DNA of 64,000 bases from JBFWPF01 sp050250135. Lineage in GTDB: Bacteria; Chlamydiota; Chlamydiia; Chlamydiales; JAFEGQ01. The position numbers were made by a program, and so were the translations under genes. Under the pieces are notes generated by a model. It saw nothing but the letters and a program-made list of their open reading frames with translations. It was not told the DNA's origin and searched no databases. Shown piece by piece: positions 42,244 through 53,200 of the stretch (within the stretch, counting starts at the first letter, position 1; every line of letters begins with the position of its first letter). Where the stretch lies: assembly GCA_050250135.1 (NCBI GenBank), contig JBFWPF010000002.1, positions 1 to 64,000 of the forward strand, given 5' to 3'.

Positions 42244-43515
42244 TTACGGGAGGAGCCGCTCCTGTCCGCCGAGGTAGGGGCGGAGCACCTCCGGTATGAG
42301 GACCGAGCCATCGGCCTGCTGATTGGCCTCGAGAAGACCCACCATCAGGCGGGAGGTGGCGACGCCCGAGCCGTTAAGGGTGTGGACAAACTCAGGCTTC
42401 CCATCCCGTTTGAAGCGGGTTTTGGAGCGGCGGGCCTGAAAGTCGGTGCAGTTAGAGACGGAGGAGACCTCATAATAGCGCTCCTGGCCCGGGAGGTAAA
42501 CCTCGATATCGACGGTTTTGGCTGAAGAGAAGGACATATCGCCAGTGACGAGGAGCATGCTCCGGTAGTGGAGGCCAAGTCCTTCCACAATCCGCTCAGC
42601 TGAAGCGAGCATCTCGTGAAAGACCTGCTCACTCTCTTCAGGTTTTGTGTAGCAGTACATCTCCACCTTGTTGAATTGGTGGACCCGGATCAGCCCCCGC
42701 TCTTTGCTGCCGGCGGCTCCAGCCTCCCGTCGGAAGCAAGGGGTGTAAGCTAAATATTTCTTCGGCAACTCCTCTTCGGGGAGGATCTCATCGTAGTGGA
42801 GGCCGTTTAAGGGGACCTCCCCGGTGGGGATGAGGTAGAGGGGGTAGTCGGGGTCGCCGAGCTTAAAGAGCTGGCTCTCAAACTTGGGGAGTTGGCCTGC
42901 CCCAAACATCGCCTCGGCGTGGACAAGGTGGGGGAGCATGTACATTTCGAAACCGTGCTTAAGGTGGGTGTCGATCATGTACTGGAGGAGGGCCCATTCG
43001 AGGCGGGCTCCCCACCCTTTGTAAATGGGCCAACCGGTCCCCGAGAGCTTAGCCCCTCGCTTGAAGTCGAAGAGGTGGAGGTGCTCGTTCAGTTCGACAT
43101 GGTTTTTGGGGGTGAAGGAGAAGGTGGGTTTGGTGCCGTGCGTTTTGATGCAGACGTTGTCGGCTGGGCTAGGGGAGATGGGGACCTCGTCCAGGGGGAG
43201 GTTGGGGAGCTTGGCCATCTCGGCCTCGAACTCGGCCTCGACCGCTTTGAGTTCGTGGTCGAGGAGGGTGATCCGGTCGCCAAAGCGGCCCACCTCATCC
43301 ATGAGCGGCGCGGCATCTTCGCCGGTCCGCTTCCTCTCCCCGATCTGTTTGGAAAGGGTGTTCCGCTTGGCCTTGAGCTCCTCGGTTTCGGTCTTGATCT
43401 CCCGGACACGGGTGTCGAGGGTGAGGAGGTGCCTTAGCGAGAGATTAGGCTCTTTAGTTTGGAGCTTTTTCTCAATAGCCTCGGGATGAGTTCGGATCTC
43501 TTTAATATCGAGCAT
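42244..43515 (-). CDS. serS: Seryl-tRNA synthetase
   Basis: This 423-aa class II synthetase has the N-terminal antiparallel coiled-coil arm (about 30-100, with ETEELKAKRNTLSKQIGERK). The motif 2 region is FRREAGAAGSKERGLIRVHQ and motif 3 GSGVATSRLMVGLLEANQ. It matches CT729 in content and order. The ATG at 43515 lies nine bases after the stop of the upstream AsmA-like gene. Confidence 0.97.
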   Translation of the reverse strand: MLDIKEIRTHPEAIEKKLQTKEPNLSLRHLLTLDTRVREIKTETEELKAKRNTLSKQIGERKRTGEDAAPLMDEVGRFGDRITLLDHELKAVEAEFEAEMAKLPNLPLDEVPISPSPADNVCIKTHGTKPTFSFTPKNHVELNEHLHLFDFKRGAKLSGTGWPIYKGWGARLEWALLQYMIDTHLKHGFEMYMLPHLVHAEAMFGAGQLPKFESQLFKLGDPDYPLYLIPTGEVPLNGLHYDEILPEEELPKKYLAYTPCFRREAGAAGSKERGLIRVHQFNKVEMYCYTKPEESEQVFHEMLASAERIVEGLGLHYRSMLLVTGDMSFSSAKTVDIEVYLPGQERYYEVSSVSNCTDFQARRSKTRFKRDGKPEFVHTLNGSGVATSRLMVGLLEANQQADGSVLIPEVLRPYLGGQERLLP

Positions 43516-43524
43516 GGGAGGAAT

Positions 43525-46500
43525 TTATTCCTGGTTTCCCTTCTTGTCAACGGCCCAGGGATAGGGGGTGGTGGTGGGCGGCGGGATGGGGGCGGCCCCT
43601 TGCCCGGCGACCACGTCGAGGAGGGCGCCGGCGATCTTCCCCTCGCGGCCCCCCTGCCTGAGGGCGAGGGCGGCCACCTGAGCGGCGGCCCTGCGCCAGT
43701 CGGCCTTCATCTCGGTGAGGGGCCCCCGGAAGGGGATAAGGAGGGGGGAGGGGCTGTCGGGAAAGAGGGCGAGGTTCATCCGGGCCTGGAGGGTAGCAAG
43801 GTCATCCTCCCCCCAGAAGGCGGTGTGGAGGCGGGAGCCGAACAGGGTATCCATCCGCTCGTAGCGCATCTGGCCACCTCCTAGGGTGAAGTAGAGGGGG
43901 GTCGACCAGGCGGAGAGCTCGGCGCCATACTCCTCACCTTTAAAGAGGCTGAGGAGGAGGGCGACGGGGTCCCGGTTGGTGAGCCAGATCTTGCCGAGGT
44001 CGAGGGCGCCGGTGGCGGTGATTTTGGTCGGCTCAAAGGGGAAGAGGGGGAGGGAGAAGTCCCGGTTTTGTAGGGAGAAGGTGACCGGCTTTTCGGAGCG
44101 GACGGCGGAGAGGAAGAGGGGGTTAGCGAGTTTGAGGAGGTGGAGCCCAATATCGGGTGTGACTTGGAGGGTCGCCTTAAAGGGGCGGTTTAGGGTGAGG
44201 GTCCCCTTTTGTAGGGCGCCGTCTAAGGAGAGGGTGAGGTTTTGGGAGCGGAGGTCGGCCGAGCAGGGGCCGGAGAGGCTGTCGACCTTGGCTTGGAACT
44301 TGCCGCTGATCTGCTGGCCGAAAAGGGCGCTCAGCATGGAGGTGTCGAAGGGGAGGAGGTCGAAGAGGTAGGGGGTCTGGAGCGACTTAAGCTCCCCTTT
44401 GAGTTGTAGGGAGGCCTCTTTTGGGGCGAGTTTGCCCAGCGGCGAGAAGAGATTTTCAGCGCTTCCCTCCACGCGGAAAGAGCCTCTGCTTTGGGTAACG
44501 ACCTCGCCGTTCAGGAGGGCGTAGAGCGCCTTGGAGAGGTTTTTAGAGTCGATTTTGAGGAGGAGGTTTTCGACGAGGGCGCTCTTCCCTTGGCGGCTGA
44601 GGTTGAGGGGAGTGGAGGTTGCGCTGGCGACGAGGGTGCTCTGGGCAGGATTAAACTGGGAGAGGGGGAAGTCGAGGGCGGTGATTTTCGCCGAGAGGGT
44701 GGCCGGCTCAATCAGGGTGAGAGGAGGGGTTTTCTTGAGGGTCTGGTAGAGGGCTTTGAAACCGGCAGGGGTTACCCGCCACTCTAGGGTTGCGGGCCTG
44801 CTGGGGGAGAGGAGGGAGAGGGTCTTGCCGATTTTGAGCCCCAGGTCCCCCTTCAGGTATTCGCTGCCGAGGCGAATATCGAGGCTACCACTAAAGGGGC
44901 GGACGGTCTCAAATTGGCTCTTAGCGTCGATCTTGAGGAGGGGGCCTGCCAACTCGTTTACCGCTAGCTTAGGGGTAAAGAGGGTGAGCAGGTTGGTGGG
45001 GAGGGAGGGGGCGGAGAGGCGGGCGCTCCCGTGTAGGTTCCCAGAGAAAAGCCCTTGGAGGATCCCGCTAGCCGTGAGGGATGAGGAGGGTGGGGAGGTG
45101 GTGGCCTTAAGGGTGAGCTGACCGACATCCTTTGCGCCGCTGAGGGTAAGGGCCCCCTCGAGGTTATCGATCGCCTCTCCCCCCTTGAGTCCGAGGTGGG
45201 GGAGAGAGAGGCGACCAGAAAACTGAGACCGTTTTGGCTGGGTGAGGGAGAAGGCCACTTCAGAGGGGTCGAGGTCAAAGGTGAGGAGCCCCTCTGTGGC
45301 CAAGGTGGGGAACTGCTGAGGTGAAAATAAAAATTTAAAGTAGCCGGGGAAGAGGAGGGCGATTGTGGAGGGGTAGGTGTAGGCGGCGATCGCATGCCCT
45401 TCGAGGAACCGGTTGTCGAGGGCGAGGTGGACTCGGGTGAGGTCGACGTGGTAGTCGGGGCGCATCGAGAAGAGGCCGTTGAGGGTGATCGGGAGGCCGG
45501 GGCTAATGAAGGGGCGCTCCTCTTTGGGGCTGACGTAGGCGTGAAACTCGAGGAGCCCTGCGGCGAGGGAGGGCCCTTTGATGGCGATGAGAAATTGCTG
45601 GAGGGTTGAGCTACCGAGGAGGGGAAGGGGGAGGAGCGGAAGGGTGTCGCTGGCGATCTGGCCATGGATTACCGCCTGCTCGGGATTGAATCGGGGCCCT
45701 ATCGGCAGGGTGAGGTAGGCAAGGGAGCAGGTGAGGGGGCCTGGCGAGGCGAGGAGGGGGAGGAGCTCTGGGGTTAAGAGGTAGGAGAAGGTGGTGGGCT
45801 GTGTGAGGGTGACCTGCTCACCCACCAAAAGGGAGAGGCCGGGGAGGTTAAGGAGGGGGGTGTTGGCCTGAGCGGTGAGGGCCTCCCCTTGCAGGGCGAT
45901 CTTGCAGGAGAGGGTGGAGCCCAGGTAGGGGGTAAGGGGGGCTGGGAGGAGGGGATCGACCCAAGGGAGGGGCAGCTGCGTTGTCTCGAGGGCCCACTCC
46001 CTTTTCGAGGCGAGGCGCCCCTGTGCGCTAAACCCTTTCCCCTGAATGGAGGCCTCACCGTGGAACGGGGTATTGGCCTCTTTATCGAGCTGCAGGGCGG
46101 CTCGGGTGATCGTCAGCGGGGTGCGGGAGGGGTGGGTGAGGTTGAAGGGGGCGATACTGGCCCGCAAGTGGAGGAGCTCTGGATGGATGAGGGCGGTCAG
46201 GGGAGCCCTATATGCGGTGCAGACCGCTTCGAGATGGCCGGGTCCGGCAAGAGAGATGCTGTGGGGAGAGAGGAGGGGGGCGGCGAAGAGGGGAACCACA
46301 TTAAGGGAGGCGCGCGCCGGATCGGTAAGGAACAGCGACCCCTCTTCAAGGGCACAGGAGAGGGCGGTGTTGAGGGTCGTTGAGCTGGCGGACAGCTGTC
46401 CGCTCCCTTTGCCGCTCCTGACCTCCCCTTTTGCCGTCAGGTTGAGCTTGTCACCCAGGAGCTCGGCGAGGCCTAGGTCTTTGGCCACAAAATGGAGGAG

Positions 46501-47187
46501 GGTCTCCACAATGGCCGCGGGGAGCTGCTTGATCTCGATTATCCCCCTTCCCTCCCAAGGGGTCAGGGGCAGGGGGGACCTTCCTAACCGTACCTGGGGG
46601 GCAGCCTGCGACCACTCCCCCTCTCCACTAGCTGAACCCGATCCCGTTTCCCCTGTGAAGGTGAATTTTCCCTCTTGCGGGTAGCGGAGGGTGGCGTTGC
46701 CCCTCCCGTACAACCGATTGCCCCCGACCGCCAACTGGCCGCCATCGAGGGTAAAGTGCCCCTGGAAGCGGAGGGGGCGTTGAGAGTGGGAGCCCGTTTT
46801 TTTTGTTGCCCCTGGGGGTGCGAGGGCCTGCTCTAGGTTGGAGCTCTTCCCCTCGAGCATCAGGTTAAGGCGGGGGTGGTCGATCAGAGTGTTGCCAAAA
46901 TGGAGGGTGCCCCACAGGAGATTCCACAGCGAAAGCCCCGTCTCGATCCGCTCTACCTCGAGGATCGGGTCGGGACCGAGGCCGAAGAGGGAGAGGTGGT
47001 CGACACTCTGCCGCCCAAACCAACGGAGGGTGATTTGACTCGCCCCCCATCTTCCCGGCATCCGCCCGTTGATTTGAGCGAGAAGGAATTGGTTTCCCCA
47101 ACTGGTGGAAAGGAGAAAGGGGATCGAGTAGAGGAGGGCCAAGATCACCCCCCCTATCCCTAATGCCCATCCAAATCGCTTGCCCAT
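43525..47187 (-). CDS. Giant AsmA/TamB-like envelope protein, 1220 aa
   Basis: An N-terminal signal anchor (WALGIGGVILALLYSIPFLL, about 6-25) precedes more than 1100 residues of repetitive beta-rich sequence typical of AsmA-like/TamB proteins that bridge the periplasm and move lipids to the outer membrane. Early features are ITLRWFGRQSVDHLSLFGLG and LEVERIETGLSLWNLLWG, which match the start of the AsmA/DUF748 type. The tail is Pro/Thr-rich. It is divergent from the first inverse autotransporter and upstream of serS on the same strand. Assignment rests on architecture; individual family membership cannot be fixed here. Confidence 0.7.
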   Translation of the reverse strand: MGKRFGWALGIGGVILALLYSIPFLLSTSWGNQFLLAQINGRMPGRWGASQITLRWFGRQSVDHLSLFGLGPDPILEVERIETGLSLWNLLWGTLHFGNTLIDHPRLNLMLEGKSSNLEQALAPPGATKKTGSHSQRPLRFQGHFTLDGGQLAVGGNRLYGRGNATLRYPQEGKFTFTGETGSGSASGEGEWSQAAPQVRLGRSPLPLTPWEGRGIIEIKQLPAAIVETLLHFVAKDLGLAELLGDKLNLTAKGEVRSGKGSGQLSASSTTLNTALSCALEEGSLFLTDPARASLNVVPLFAAPLLSPHSISLAGPGHLEAVCTAYRAPLTALIHPELLHLRASIAPFNLTHPSRTPLTITRAALQLDKEANTPFHGEASIQGKGFSAQGRLASKREWALETTQLPLPWVDPLLPAPLTPYLGSTLSCKIALQGEALTAQANTPLLNLPGLSLLVGEQVTLTQPTTFSYLLTPELLPLLASPGPLTCSLAYLTLPIGPRFNPEQAVIHGQIASDTLPLLPLPLLGSSTLQQFLIAIKGPSLAAGLLEFHAYVSPKEERPFISPGLPITLNGLFSMRPDYHVDLTRVHLALDNRFLEGHAIAAYTYPSTIALLFPGYFKFLFSPQQFPTLATEGLLTFDLDPSEVAFSLTQPKRSQFSGRLSLPHLGLKGGEAIDNLEGALTLSGAKDVGQLTLKATTSPPSSSLTASGILQGLFSGNLHGSARLSAPSLPTNLLTLFTPKLAVNELAGPLLKIDAKSQFETVRPFSGSLDIRLGSEYLKGDLGLKIGKTLSLLSPSRPATLEWRVTPAGFKALYQTLKKTPPLTLIEPATLSAKITALDFPLSQFNPAQSTLVASATSTPLNLSRQGKSALVENLLLKIDSKNLSKALYALLNGEVVTQSRGSFRVEGSAENLFSPLGKLAPKEASLQLKGELKSLQTPYLFDLLPFDTSMLSALFGQQISGKFQAKVDSLSGPCSADLRSQNLTLSLDGALQKGTLTLNRPFKATLQVTPDIGLHLLKLANPLFLSAVRSEKPVTFSLQNRDFSLPLFPFEPTKITATGALDLGKIWLTNRDPVALLLSLFKGEEYGAELSAWSTPLYFTLGGGQMRYERMDTLFGSRLHTAFWGEDDLATLQARMNLALFPDSPSPLLIPFRGPLTEMKADWRRAAAQVAALALRQGGREGKIAGALLDVVAGQGAAPIPPPTTTPYPWAVDKKGNQE

Positions 47188-47266
47188 AGGGCCCCTCTAT
47201 ACCACAACCCCAATGGGAAGAAAAGAATTGACTATGCCAAGCCGTTTTATGGTAGGGTCCGCTGCT

Positions 47267-50230
47267 ATGAAAGGGCTCCTCACTCTCCTCTTGTTCAGCT
47301 GCTGCTCGCTATTTGGCTGGTCGCCTCAATTCGAGGTCGATTCCCGGCTAGGGAGTTACCGCGAGGGGGCAGGCGCCCTGATTTGGGCTCCCCTCTGTCA
47401 GCGGTGCGATCGGGTCGCCTTTGTGCAGGGGCAGGCGGGCAACTACCGCGATTTATGGACCGGCAACCTGGGCTTGGGTTACCGGCAACTCTTTCGCCCT
47501 AACTGGGCCTGGGGGCTGAATGCCTTTGGCGATGTTAGCTATTCCCCTTCCGGACACACCTACGGACAGGGATCGGTCGGCGCCGAACTCCTTGGGAAAT
47601 GTTGGGAGGGGCGGATCAACGGCTACTTCACCAAAAACCAGCGCCACCTGATTCGAGAGGTCGACATCGAGGAGGGGGGGATCATCATCAATGGGAACGA
47701 CATTGAGGTGGACTATATCGCCTTCTTAAAAGAGGAGCGGACCTACACCGGTTTTGACGCCGAGCTTGGCCGGGGTATTTGCTTTGAGCATGGGCAGCTG
47801 TGGGGCTATGCCGGTTACTACTACTTCCATAACCACGGAGTGAAGGACATTCAGGGGCCCCGTCTCCGCCTCGAGTACCAGCTCGATAACCCCCTCTGCT
47901 GGGAGGGGACCCGCCTGACAGTGGGCGGCGAATTCGATTACGATCCGGTCCACAAAGTGGAGGGCTCTCTCCTTATCTCCTTCCGTATCGCCCTTTGCGA
48001 GCGGGCCCGCCGCACCTGTTGTCCCTGCCAAAACAGCTGCCTCTCGGTCTGCCGCCAGATGGGGAACCGAGTGCGCCGCGAGCCTACCGTCTGGGTCGAG
48101 CGGCTCGACCGTTCCGAGTTCAGACACGATGTGCTGGCCCAGATCTTCTTTGTCGACGGCACTAACACACTGGGCGCCGGCACACAGATCGACCCAACCA
48201 CCCTCCAAGATGCGGTCGATCGGGCCAGCAATGGGGACTTTATTTTCCTCCTCAACGTGATGAACCTCCCCATCAGCAGCGGCGCAGGGATCCTCGTGAT
48301 GAAGCCCGACCAGACGGTGATCGGCTTTGGCGATGCGCCGAGCACGGCGATCGACTTCGGCCCCTTTGGTACCCTTACGATTACCGACCTCAACCCGCCG
48401 CCCCATCGGGCCACCCTGGTCGGCGATGCGGGTAGCACCCTGATCACCCTAGCCGATCGGGCCACCGTGCGGGGGATTCAGCTAGATGGGATGGCTGCAG
48501 CGGCCATCGGTATTGCTGGGACAAACGCCGACGACATCCTCCTCTACGACCTCGACACCACCACCTTTATGGGGATCCGCGACTTCACTACCGCCGGGAT
48601 CGCGCTTAACGGGGGGAGCCAGCCCACGATCAACAGAGTCACCGTTTCGACTATCGCTACTGGCAACGGGATCAGCCTCACCAATACCGCTGGTGCCCTC
48701 CTCGACCTGGTTGGGGTGATGAACGCTGCTATGGGAGATGGGATCCTCTTCTCGGGCGGTTCCAAGGCAACCCTGCGGAACGTATCGGTTGACACCGTTC
48801 TCAATCAGGCGGTCGCCTTTGAAGGGGTGGCGGGAGCCTCGATTTTTGGCCTCTCTCTCACGGGAGCCGCTGCGAACTGGCTCCTTATGGATGGGTGCAG
48901 CGGCACCTTCTCCTTTACCGGCCTTACCATCCTAGGAGGCACGCCTACCGATGCCGGCATTCGGATTGCCAATAACAGCGCCGCGACCACCTTTATCGCC
49001 TCCACCCTCGACCAAAGTGGGGGAGATGGGGTGCGGATCGAAAGCAACTCGGCCTCGATCGACCTCACCGGTCTTATCATCGACTATACGGGCGTACCGA
49101 CCACAGCTGCCCTCTTTGTCCAAGAAAGCAGTGGGCCTGTCCGCTTTTCCCATCCCGGCCTACGGATAACGGGAGGGACCCTCCCCGCCATCTTTCTCGA
49201 CAGCAGTACTGGCCTGGTTTCGATCGACCTGGCCGAGATCAACATGATTGGATCGACGGGTAGAGCCCTGGCCGCCACCGATATGAGCAACCTGCAGTTC
49301 ACCGGCGCATCCATCGAAATGCAAAACACAGCGGCTGAGGTCATTCAGCTTGTCAATACCAGTACCGATGGGGCAATCACCTTCAGCGACCTCATGATAG
49401 ACGTACTTAACGTGGGGACGCGGATCATCGACATCCAGGCGGTGGATAGCTCTAATCTCACCTTTGCTCTGAACGACTCAACTTTCACGGCCGTTAATAC
49501 CCTGGCTGGGGTAAGGGTGTTCCAGTCAGGAATGGCCGCTGGCGCCTCTGTTAATGCCACAGTCGATGGCCTGACCAGCACCATTGCGGTAGCAGGGGCG
49601 CAAGGGCATATCGTTTTCCTGACCGATTCCGCTGTGATAGGGGGTAACTTCACCGGCTCAGCCACCGGCAACACCTTTGGCGGAATGGGGAATTTGACAG
49701 GGGGATCGACCGGAATCTCGGTCCTTCTGGGAGGAGATGCTACCGCTGACGTAACCGTTCAGAACTACCGGCCGACCGACCAAGACAATGCCGGAGCAGG
49801 AATCGACGTCGAGTTTGATTTTTCCACTCCAAGTAGCGTAGGGAACGTTCTGATCGCGAGCAACAACATCGCCGACACATTAGGGAGCAATGGGATCAAC
49901 ATTGTCGGGTTAACCACCGGCGTTGGGCGGGGCAATGTCGTGGTGACAGGGAATACCTATGTGGGAACGGGTATTGCGTTCCAGGGAACCGCTGTTGCTG
50001 GATTTGGCGGCATCCTCTGCAACACCTTTACCGGCAACAGCGCTAGCTCAGCAACCGGAATGAACCTCACTCGAACGGCCGGCACCTATATCCTCACCCC
50101 TAGCAACACAGCCCCCGGCCTCGCTAGCGCTAACCCCGGCATAACCGGGACGATCACCATTACCGGAACCACCCAAACCCAGTCGACCCCTTGCGTCGCC
50201 TCTTGTGCGCTGCTCGAGGACAGGGGTTGA
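47267..50230 (+). CDS. Inverse autotransporter (intimin/invasin-type barrel) with beta-helix passenger, 1
   Basis: From the ATG at 47267 (earlier in-frame starts at 47180 and 47234 would precede the signal peptide) the protein has 987 aa. The signal peptide is KGLLTLLLFSCCSLFG. An inverse-autotransporter beta-barrel domain (about 20-250) reads SRLGSYREGAGALIWAPLC, then GNYRDLWTGNLGLGYRQLF and AFGDVSYSPSGHTYGQGSVG. A cysteine cluster (CERARRTCCPCQNSCLSVC) and the conserved RQMGNRVRREPTVWV follow. The remaining 650 residues are repeats of about 20-25 residues typical of a right-handed parallel beta-helix. The barrel is N-terminal, opposite to chlamydial Pmp autotransporters. It is probably a surface adhesin. 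A sister gene follows after 51 bases. Confidence 0.85.
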   Translation: MKGLLTLLLFSCCSLFGWSPQFEVDSRLGSYREGAGALIWAPLCQRCDRVAFVQGQAGNYRDLWTGNLGLGYRQLFRPNWAWGLNAFGDVSYSPSGHTYGQGSVGAELLGKCWEGRINGYFTKNQRHLIREVDIEEGGIIINGNDIEVDYIAFLKEERTYTGFDAELGRGICFEHGQLWGYAGYYYFHNHGVKDIQGPRLRLEYQLDNPLCWEGTRLTVGGEFDYDPVHKVEGSLLISFRIALCERARRTCCPCQNSCLSVCRQMGNRVRREPTVWVERLDRSEFRHDVLAQIFFVDGTNTLGAGTQIDPTTLQDAVDRASNGDFIFLLNVMNLPISSGAGILVMKPDQTVIGFGDAPSTAIDFGPFGTLTITDLNPPPHRATLVGDAGSTLITLADRATVRGIQLDGMAAAAIGIAGTNADDILLYDLDTTTFMGIRDFTTAGIALNGGSQPTINRVTVSTIATGNGISLTNTAGALLDLVGVMNAAMGDGILFSGGSKATLRNVSVDTVLNQAVAFEGVAGASIFGLSLTGAAANWLLMDGCSGTFSFTGLTILGGTPTDAGIRIANNSAATTFIASTLDQSGGDGVRIESNSASIDLTGLIIDYTGVPTTAALFVQESSGPVRFSHPGLRITGGTLPAIFLDSSTGLVSIDLAEINMIGSTGRALAATDMSNLQFTGASIEMQNTAAEVIQLVNTSTDGAITFSDLMIDVLNVGTRIIDIQAVDSSNLTFALNDSTFTAVNTLAGVRVFQSGMAAGASVNATVDGLTSTIAVAGAQGHIVFLTDSAVIGGNFTGSATGNTFGGMGNLTGGSTGISVLLGGDATADVTVQNYRPTDQDNAGAGIDVEFDFSTPSSVGNVLIASNNIADTLGSNGINIVGLTTGVGRGNVVVTGNTYVGTGIAFQGTAVAGFGGILCNTFTGNSASSATGMNLTRTAGTYILTPSNTAPGLASANPGITGTITITGTTQTQSTPCVASCALLEDRG

Positions 50231-50281
50231 ATAAATTCGCCCCTTTCGGGATAGTGGCAGCTGGCCAGCTCAGAGGTGACC

Positions 50282-53200
50282 ATGCTCCGCACCCTTTTCA
50301 ACCGAATTATTCTCCTTTTGTCCGCTTGCGCAGCCGTTTCGGCCTACTGCCCCATTGACGGCTTTTGGGTCCCCTCCGCTGAAGTAGATGGAAAGATCGG
50401 CTCCTTTAGAAAAGGGGCAGGAATCACCCTCTTTGCACCCGTTTGCCAGGACTGCAATAGCCTGGTCTTTTGGCAGACCAACTTTGGGAACTACCGAAAG
50501 GTCTGGACAGGGAGCATCGGCCTGGGCTATCGCCGCCTCGTCACCCCTTGGGCCGCCTTCGGAATCAACGGCTTTGCCGACGTGAGCTACTCCGAGGCAA
50601 GCCGTGCCTACGGGCAGCTCGGCTTTGGGGCAGAACTTCTCGGCCAGTGCTGGGAGGCCCGCGCAAACGGGTATATCCCCACCACAAGACGGACCTGTGT
50701 CCATCAAGAGATCATTCAAGCTCAACCCTTTGTAGAGGAGGGGAGCCAGCGATTCTACTCCCAGCTGACTAACTTTCGGCTCGTTGAGCGCTCCTATAAG
50801 GGGTTCGACGCGGAGGCTGGCTACAGCGTTAAGCTATGGCGAGGGCAGCTTTGGGGCTACGGGGGCTACTACTGGTTTGCCGACCGGGGAGTCAAAACCA
50901 TTGAGGGGCCCCGTGTTCGGGTGGAGTACCACCTCTTTAACCTCTTCCGCACCTGCGGCACTCGGGTTGTACTCGCTGGCGAGTGGGCCTACGACTACCT
51001 CCACCGGAACCAGGGGCTCTTTATCGCCTCACTCCGCGTTCCGCTGTGCGGCTTCAAGAAGGGGTGCGGCCTCGATGTTAAGGCCTGCTGTGTTCCCACC
51101 CTTTGTCAGCGGATGAATAACCGAGTGCTCCGCGAGCCCGCTATCTGGATCGACCGGACCCGAGAAGATGAATACTACCCGGCACCGATCCTCGGCCGTT
51201 TGACCGGGGCCATCCGCCACCTCTACTTTGTCGACGCGACTGGTGGCGGAACTGGCTCGCTGGAAAACCCCTTTAATTTGGAGCAGGCGCTCGCCCAGTC
51301 GGGCCCAGAAGATCTCCTGTTCTTGCTGGGAGAGATCGAGGTTGCCGGCACCTTGCAGCTCAAGCATGGGCAGACCCTCATGGGCTCTGCAGAGGCCCGA
51401 GAGATCCCCCTCGACTTTGTCGAAATGGGGATCTACACCGTCGCGAATAACGGCGAGGTCCTCCCCCGAGCTCGCCTGATCGGAGATGGAACCCACGATG
51501 TGGTCTCTCTGGCCCACCACGGCGCCCTCCGCGATGTCGATATCGACGCCAATGGGGGCGCTCGGGCAATCGTTGGAGATAGGGTGCAAAACGTCCGCCT
51601 CTCCCGCGGCCGGATCGGCAACGCATCGGGCCACGCCTTGGAGCTCCGAGACGCCCTCAACTTTACCGCCTACGACCTCGACTTCCACAACATCGCTGGG
51701 GACGCCCTTTGGATCAGCGGCTCCAATATTGTTATGAGAAAATTTGAAATTGACGGAGTCGCTGGTAATGGGATCACCATCCGAGCCTCGGACGGGGTCC
51801 TTGTCGATGGCCTTAAGTGCCATGGGTTGAAGGGGATTGCCGTCGATGCTGAAGGGAGTCGGCGGGTCGTCCTTCGAAAAGTAGGCGGAGAGGGGGACCA
51901 GAGGGTAGCGCTGCATGGCGTGCGCCACTACGCCCTCCACGACTGCACCCTCCACAGCGAGGGGGGGACCCTCCTGGCCATTACTCAGTGTAGCGGACGG
52001 GGGCTGATCCGAAATAGCGAGCTCACCGGAACCGATGCGACCCTCCTCTCCCTCCTGGGCGACGGCTCCCACCTCGCCTTCACCGGGGAGAATACCGTTA
52101 GGGCACGCGGCGGGTGTGCCCTTCAGATCCTCCAGTCGAGTGGCAGCGTTGACGGGACGCAGCTCGCCCTCACCTTCGAGGGAGAGGCTGCCCGCGCCCC
52201 TATCCAGATCGCTGGAGCGGGCGAGGTCAAGGTAGGCGAAGTGCGCCTCCTCCCCACAGGAGTTTGCTCCGCTGCCCTGTCGATTGCCGACGCTAACGTC
52301 CACTTTGATAAGTTGGTCGCCCAAAACCTAGCAGGGACCGCCCTCCAAGCCAAAAACGCTACCCTCTCCGTTAGGGAGGGGGTCCTCCTTGCCCAGCAGG
52401 GGCCCGCCGTTGACCTCACCGGCGTTCGGGGCGAAATCCTCCTCGCAACCGCCGCTTCGGTGGGTAGCCCAACGCAAGGGATCGTCTTGAGCGACTTTAA
52501 TGGAAAACTCACCATCCGCGACCTCCAGATCCGAGAGGGGGCCGCCGGTTCGATCCTCTTCGATGGGGGCAAAGGGATCCTCTCCGCACACGGGGCGATC
52601 CTCAATACCGCCGGCCCTGTTCTACGCGCCCAAAACCTGAGACCTGAAGGGGGCATTTCCCTCTACGGCCTAAGCAAAGAGGGCATTCCTCTGATCACCG
52701 GCAGGGGAGGACAGGGAGTGGTGCTCGAAAATTGTGCTGGCCCCGTTCTCGTAGCGGGGGCCACCCTGGACATAGTCGATGGTCAGGCCTACTTGGCCAC
52801 GGGATGCACCGGAAAGTTGGTCTTAGCCCAGTCCCAGCTCGCCTCCAGCGGCCTCACCACTGAGGTGGTGGGCCTCTATAACGCTACCGACTTTACCCTC
52901 CGCAATTCGGTTATTGGGGGCGGAGAGGGAGAGTTGCTGAGCGGCGTGGCCCTCTACCTGGGCGCCGACCTTCCCAAACGGGCAGGGATTAATGAGCAGG
53001 GAGAGGCTACCTTTGCGCCTCCCCCCATCCAGCGGATCGACCTGCGCGATAACGCCTTCGTGGGAGTCGACCACTTTGCTGACGCTGCTGTTGACTTGAA
53101 GGTCGTAGGGGCCCCTGGCGTGGCCCAGGCCATCATCGAACGAAACGACACCGGCGCCGCCGAACAGGCCTACGCCTTCAGCAGCCGTGGCCCCGAGGGG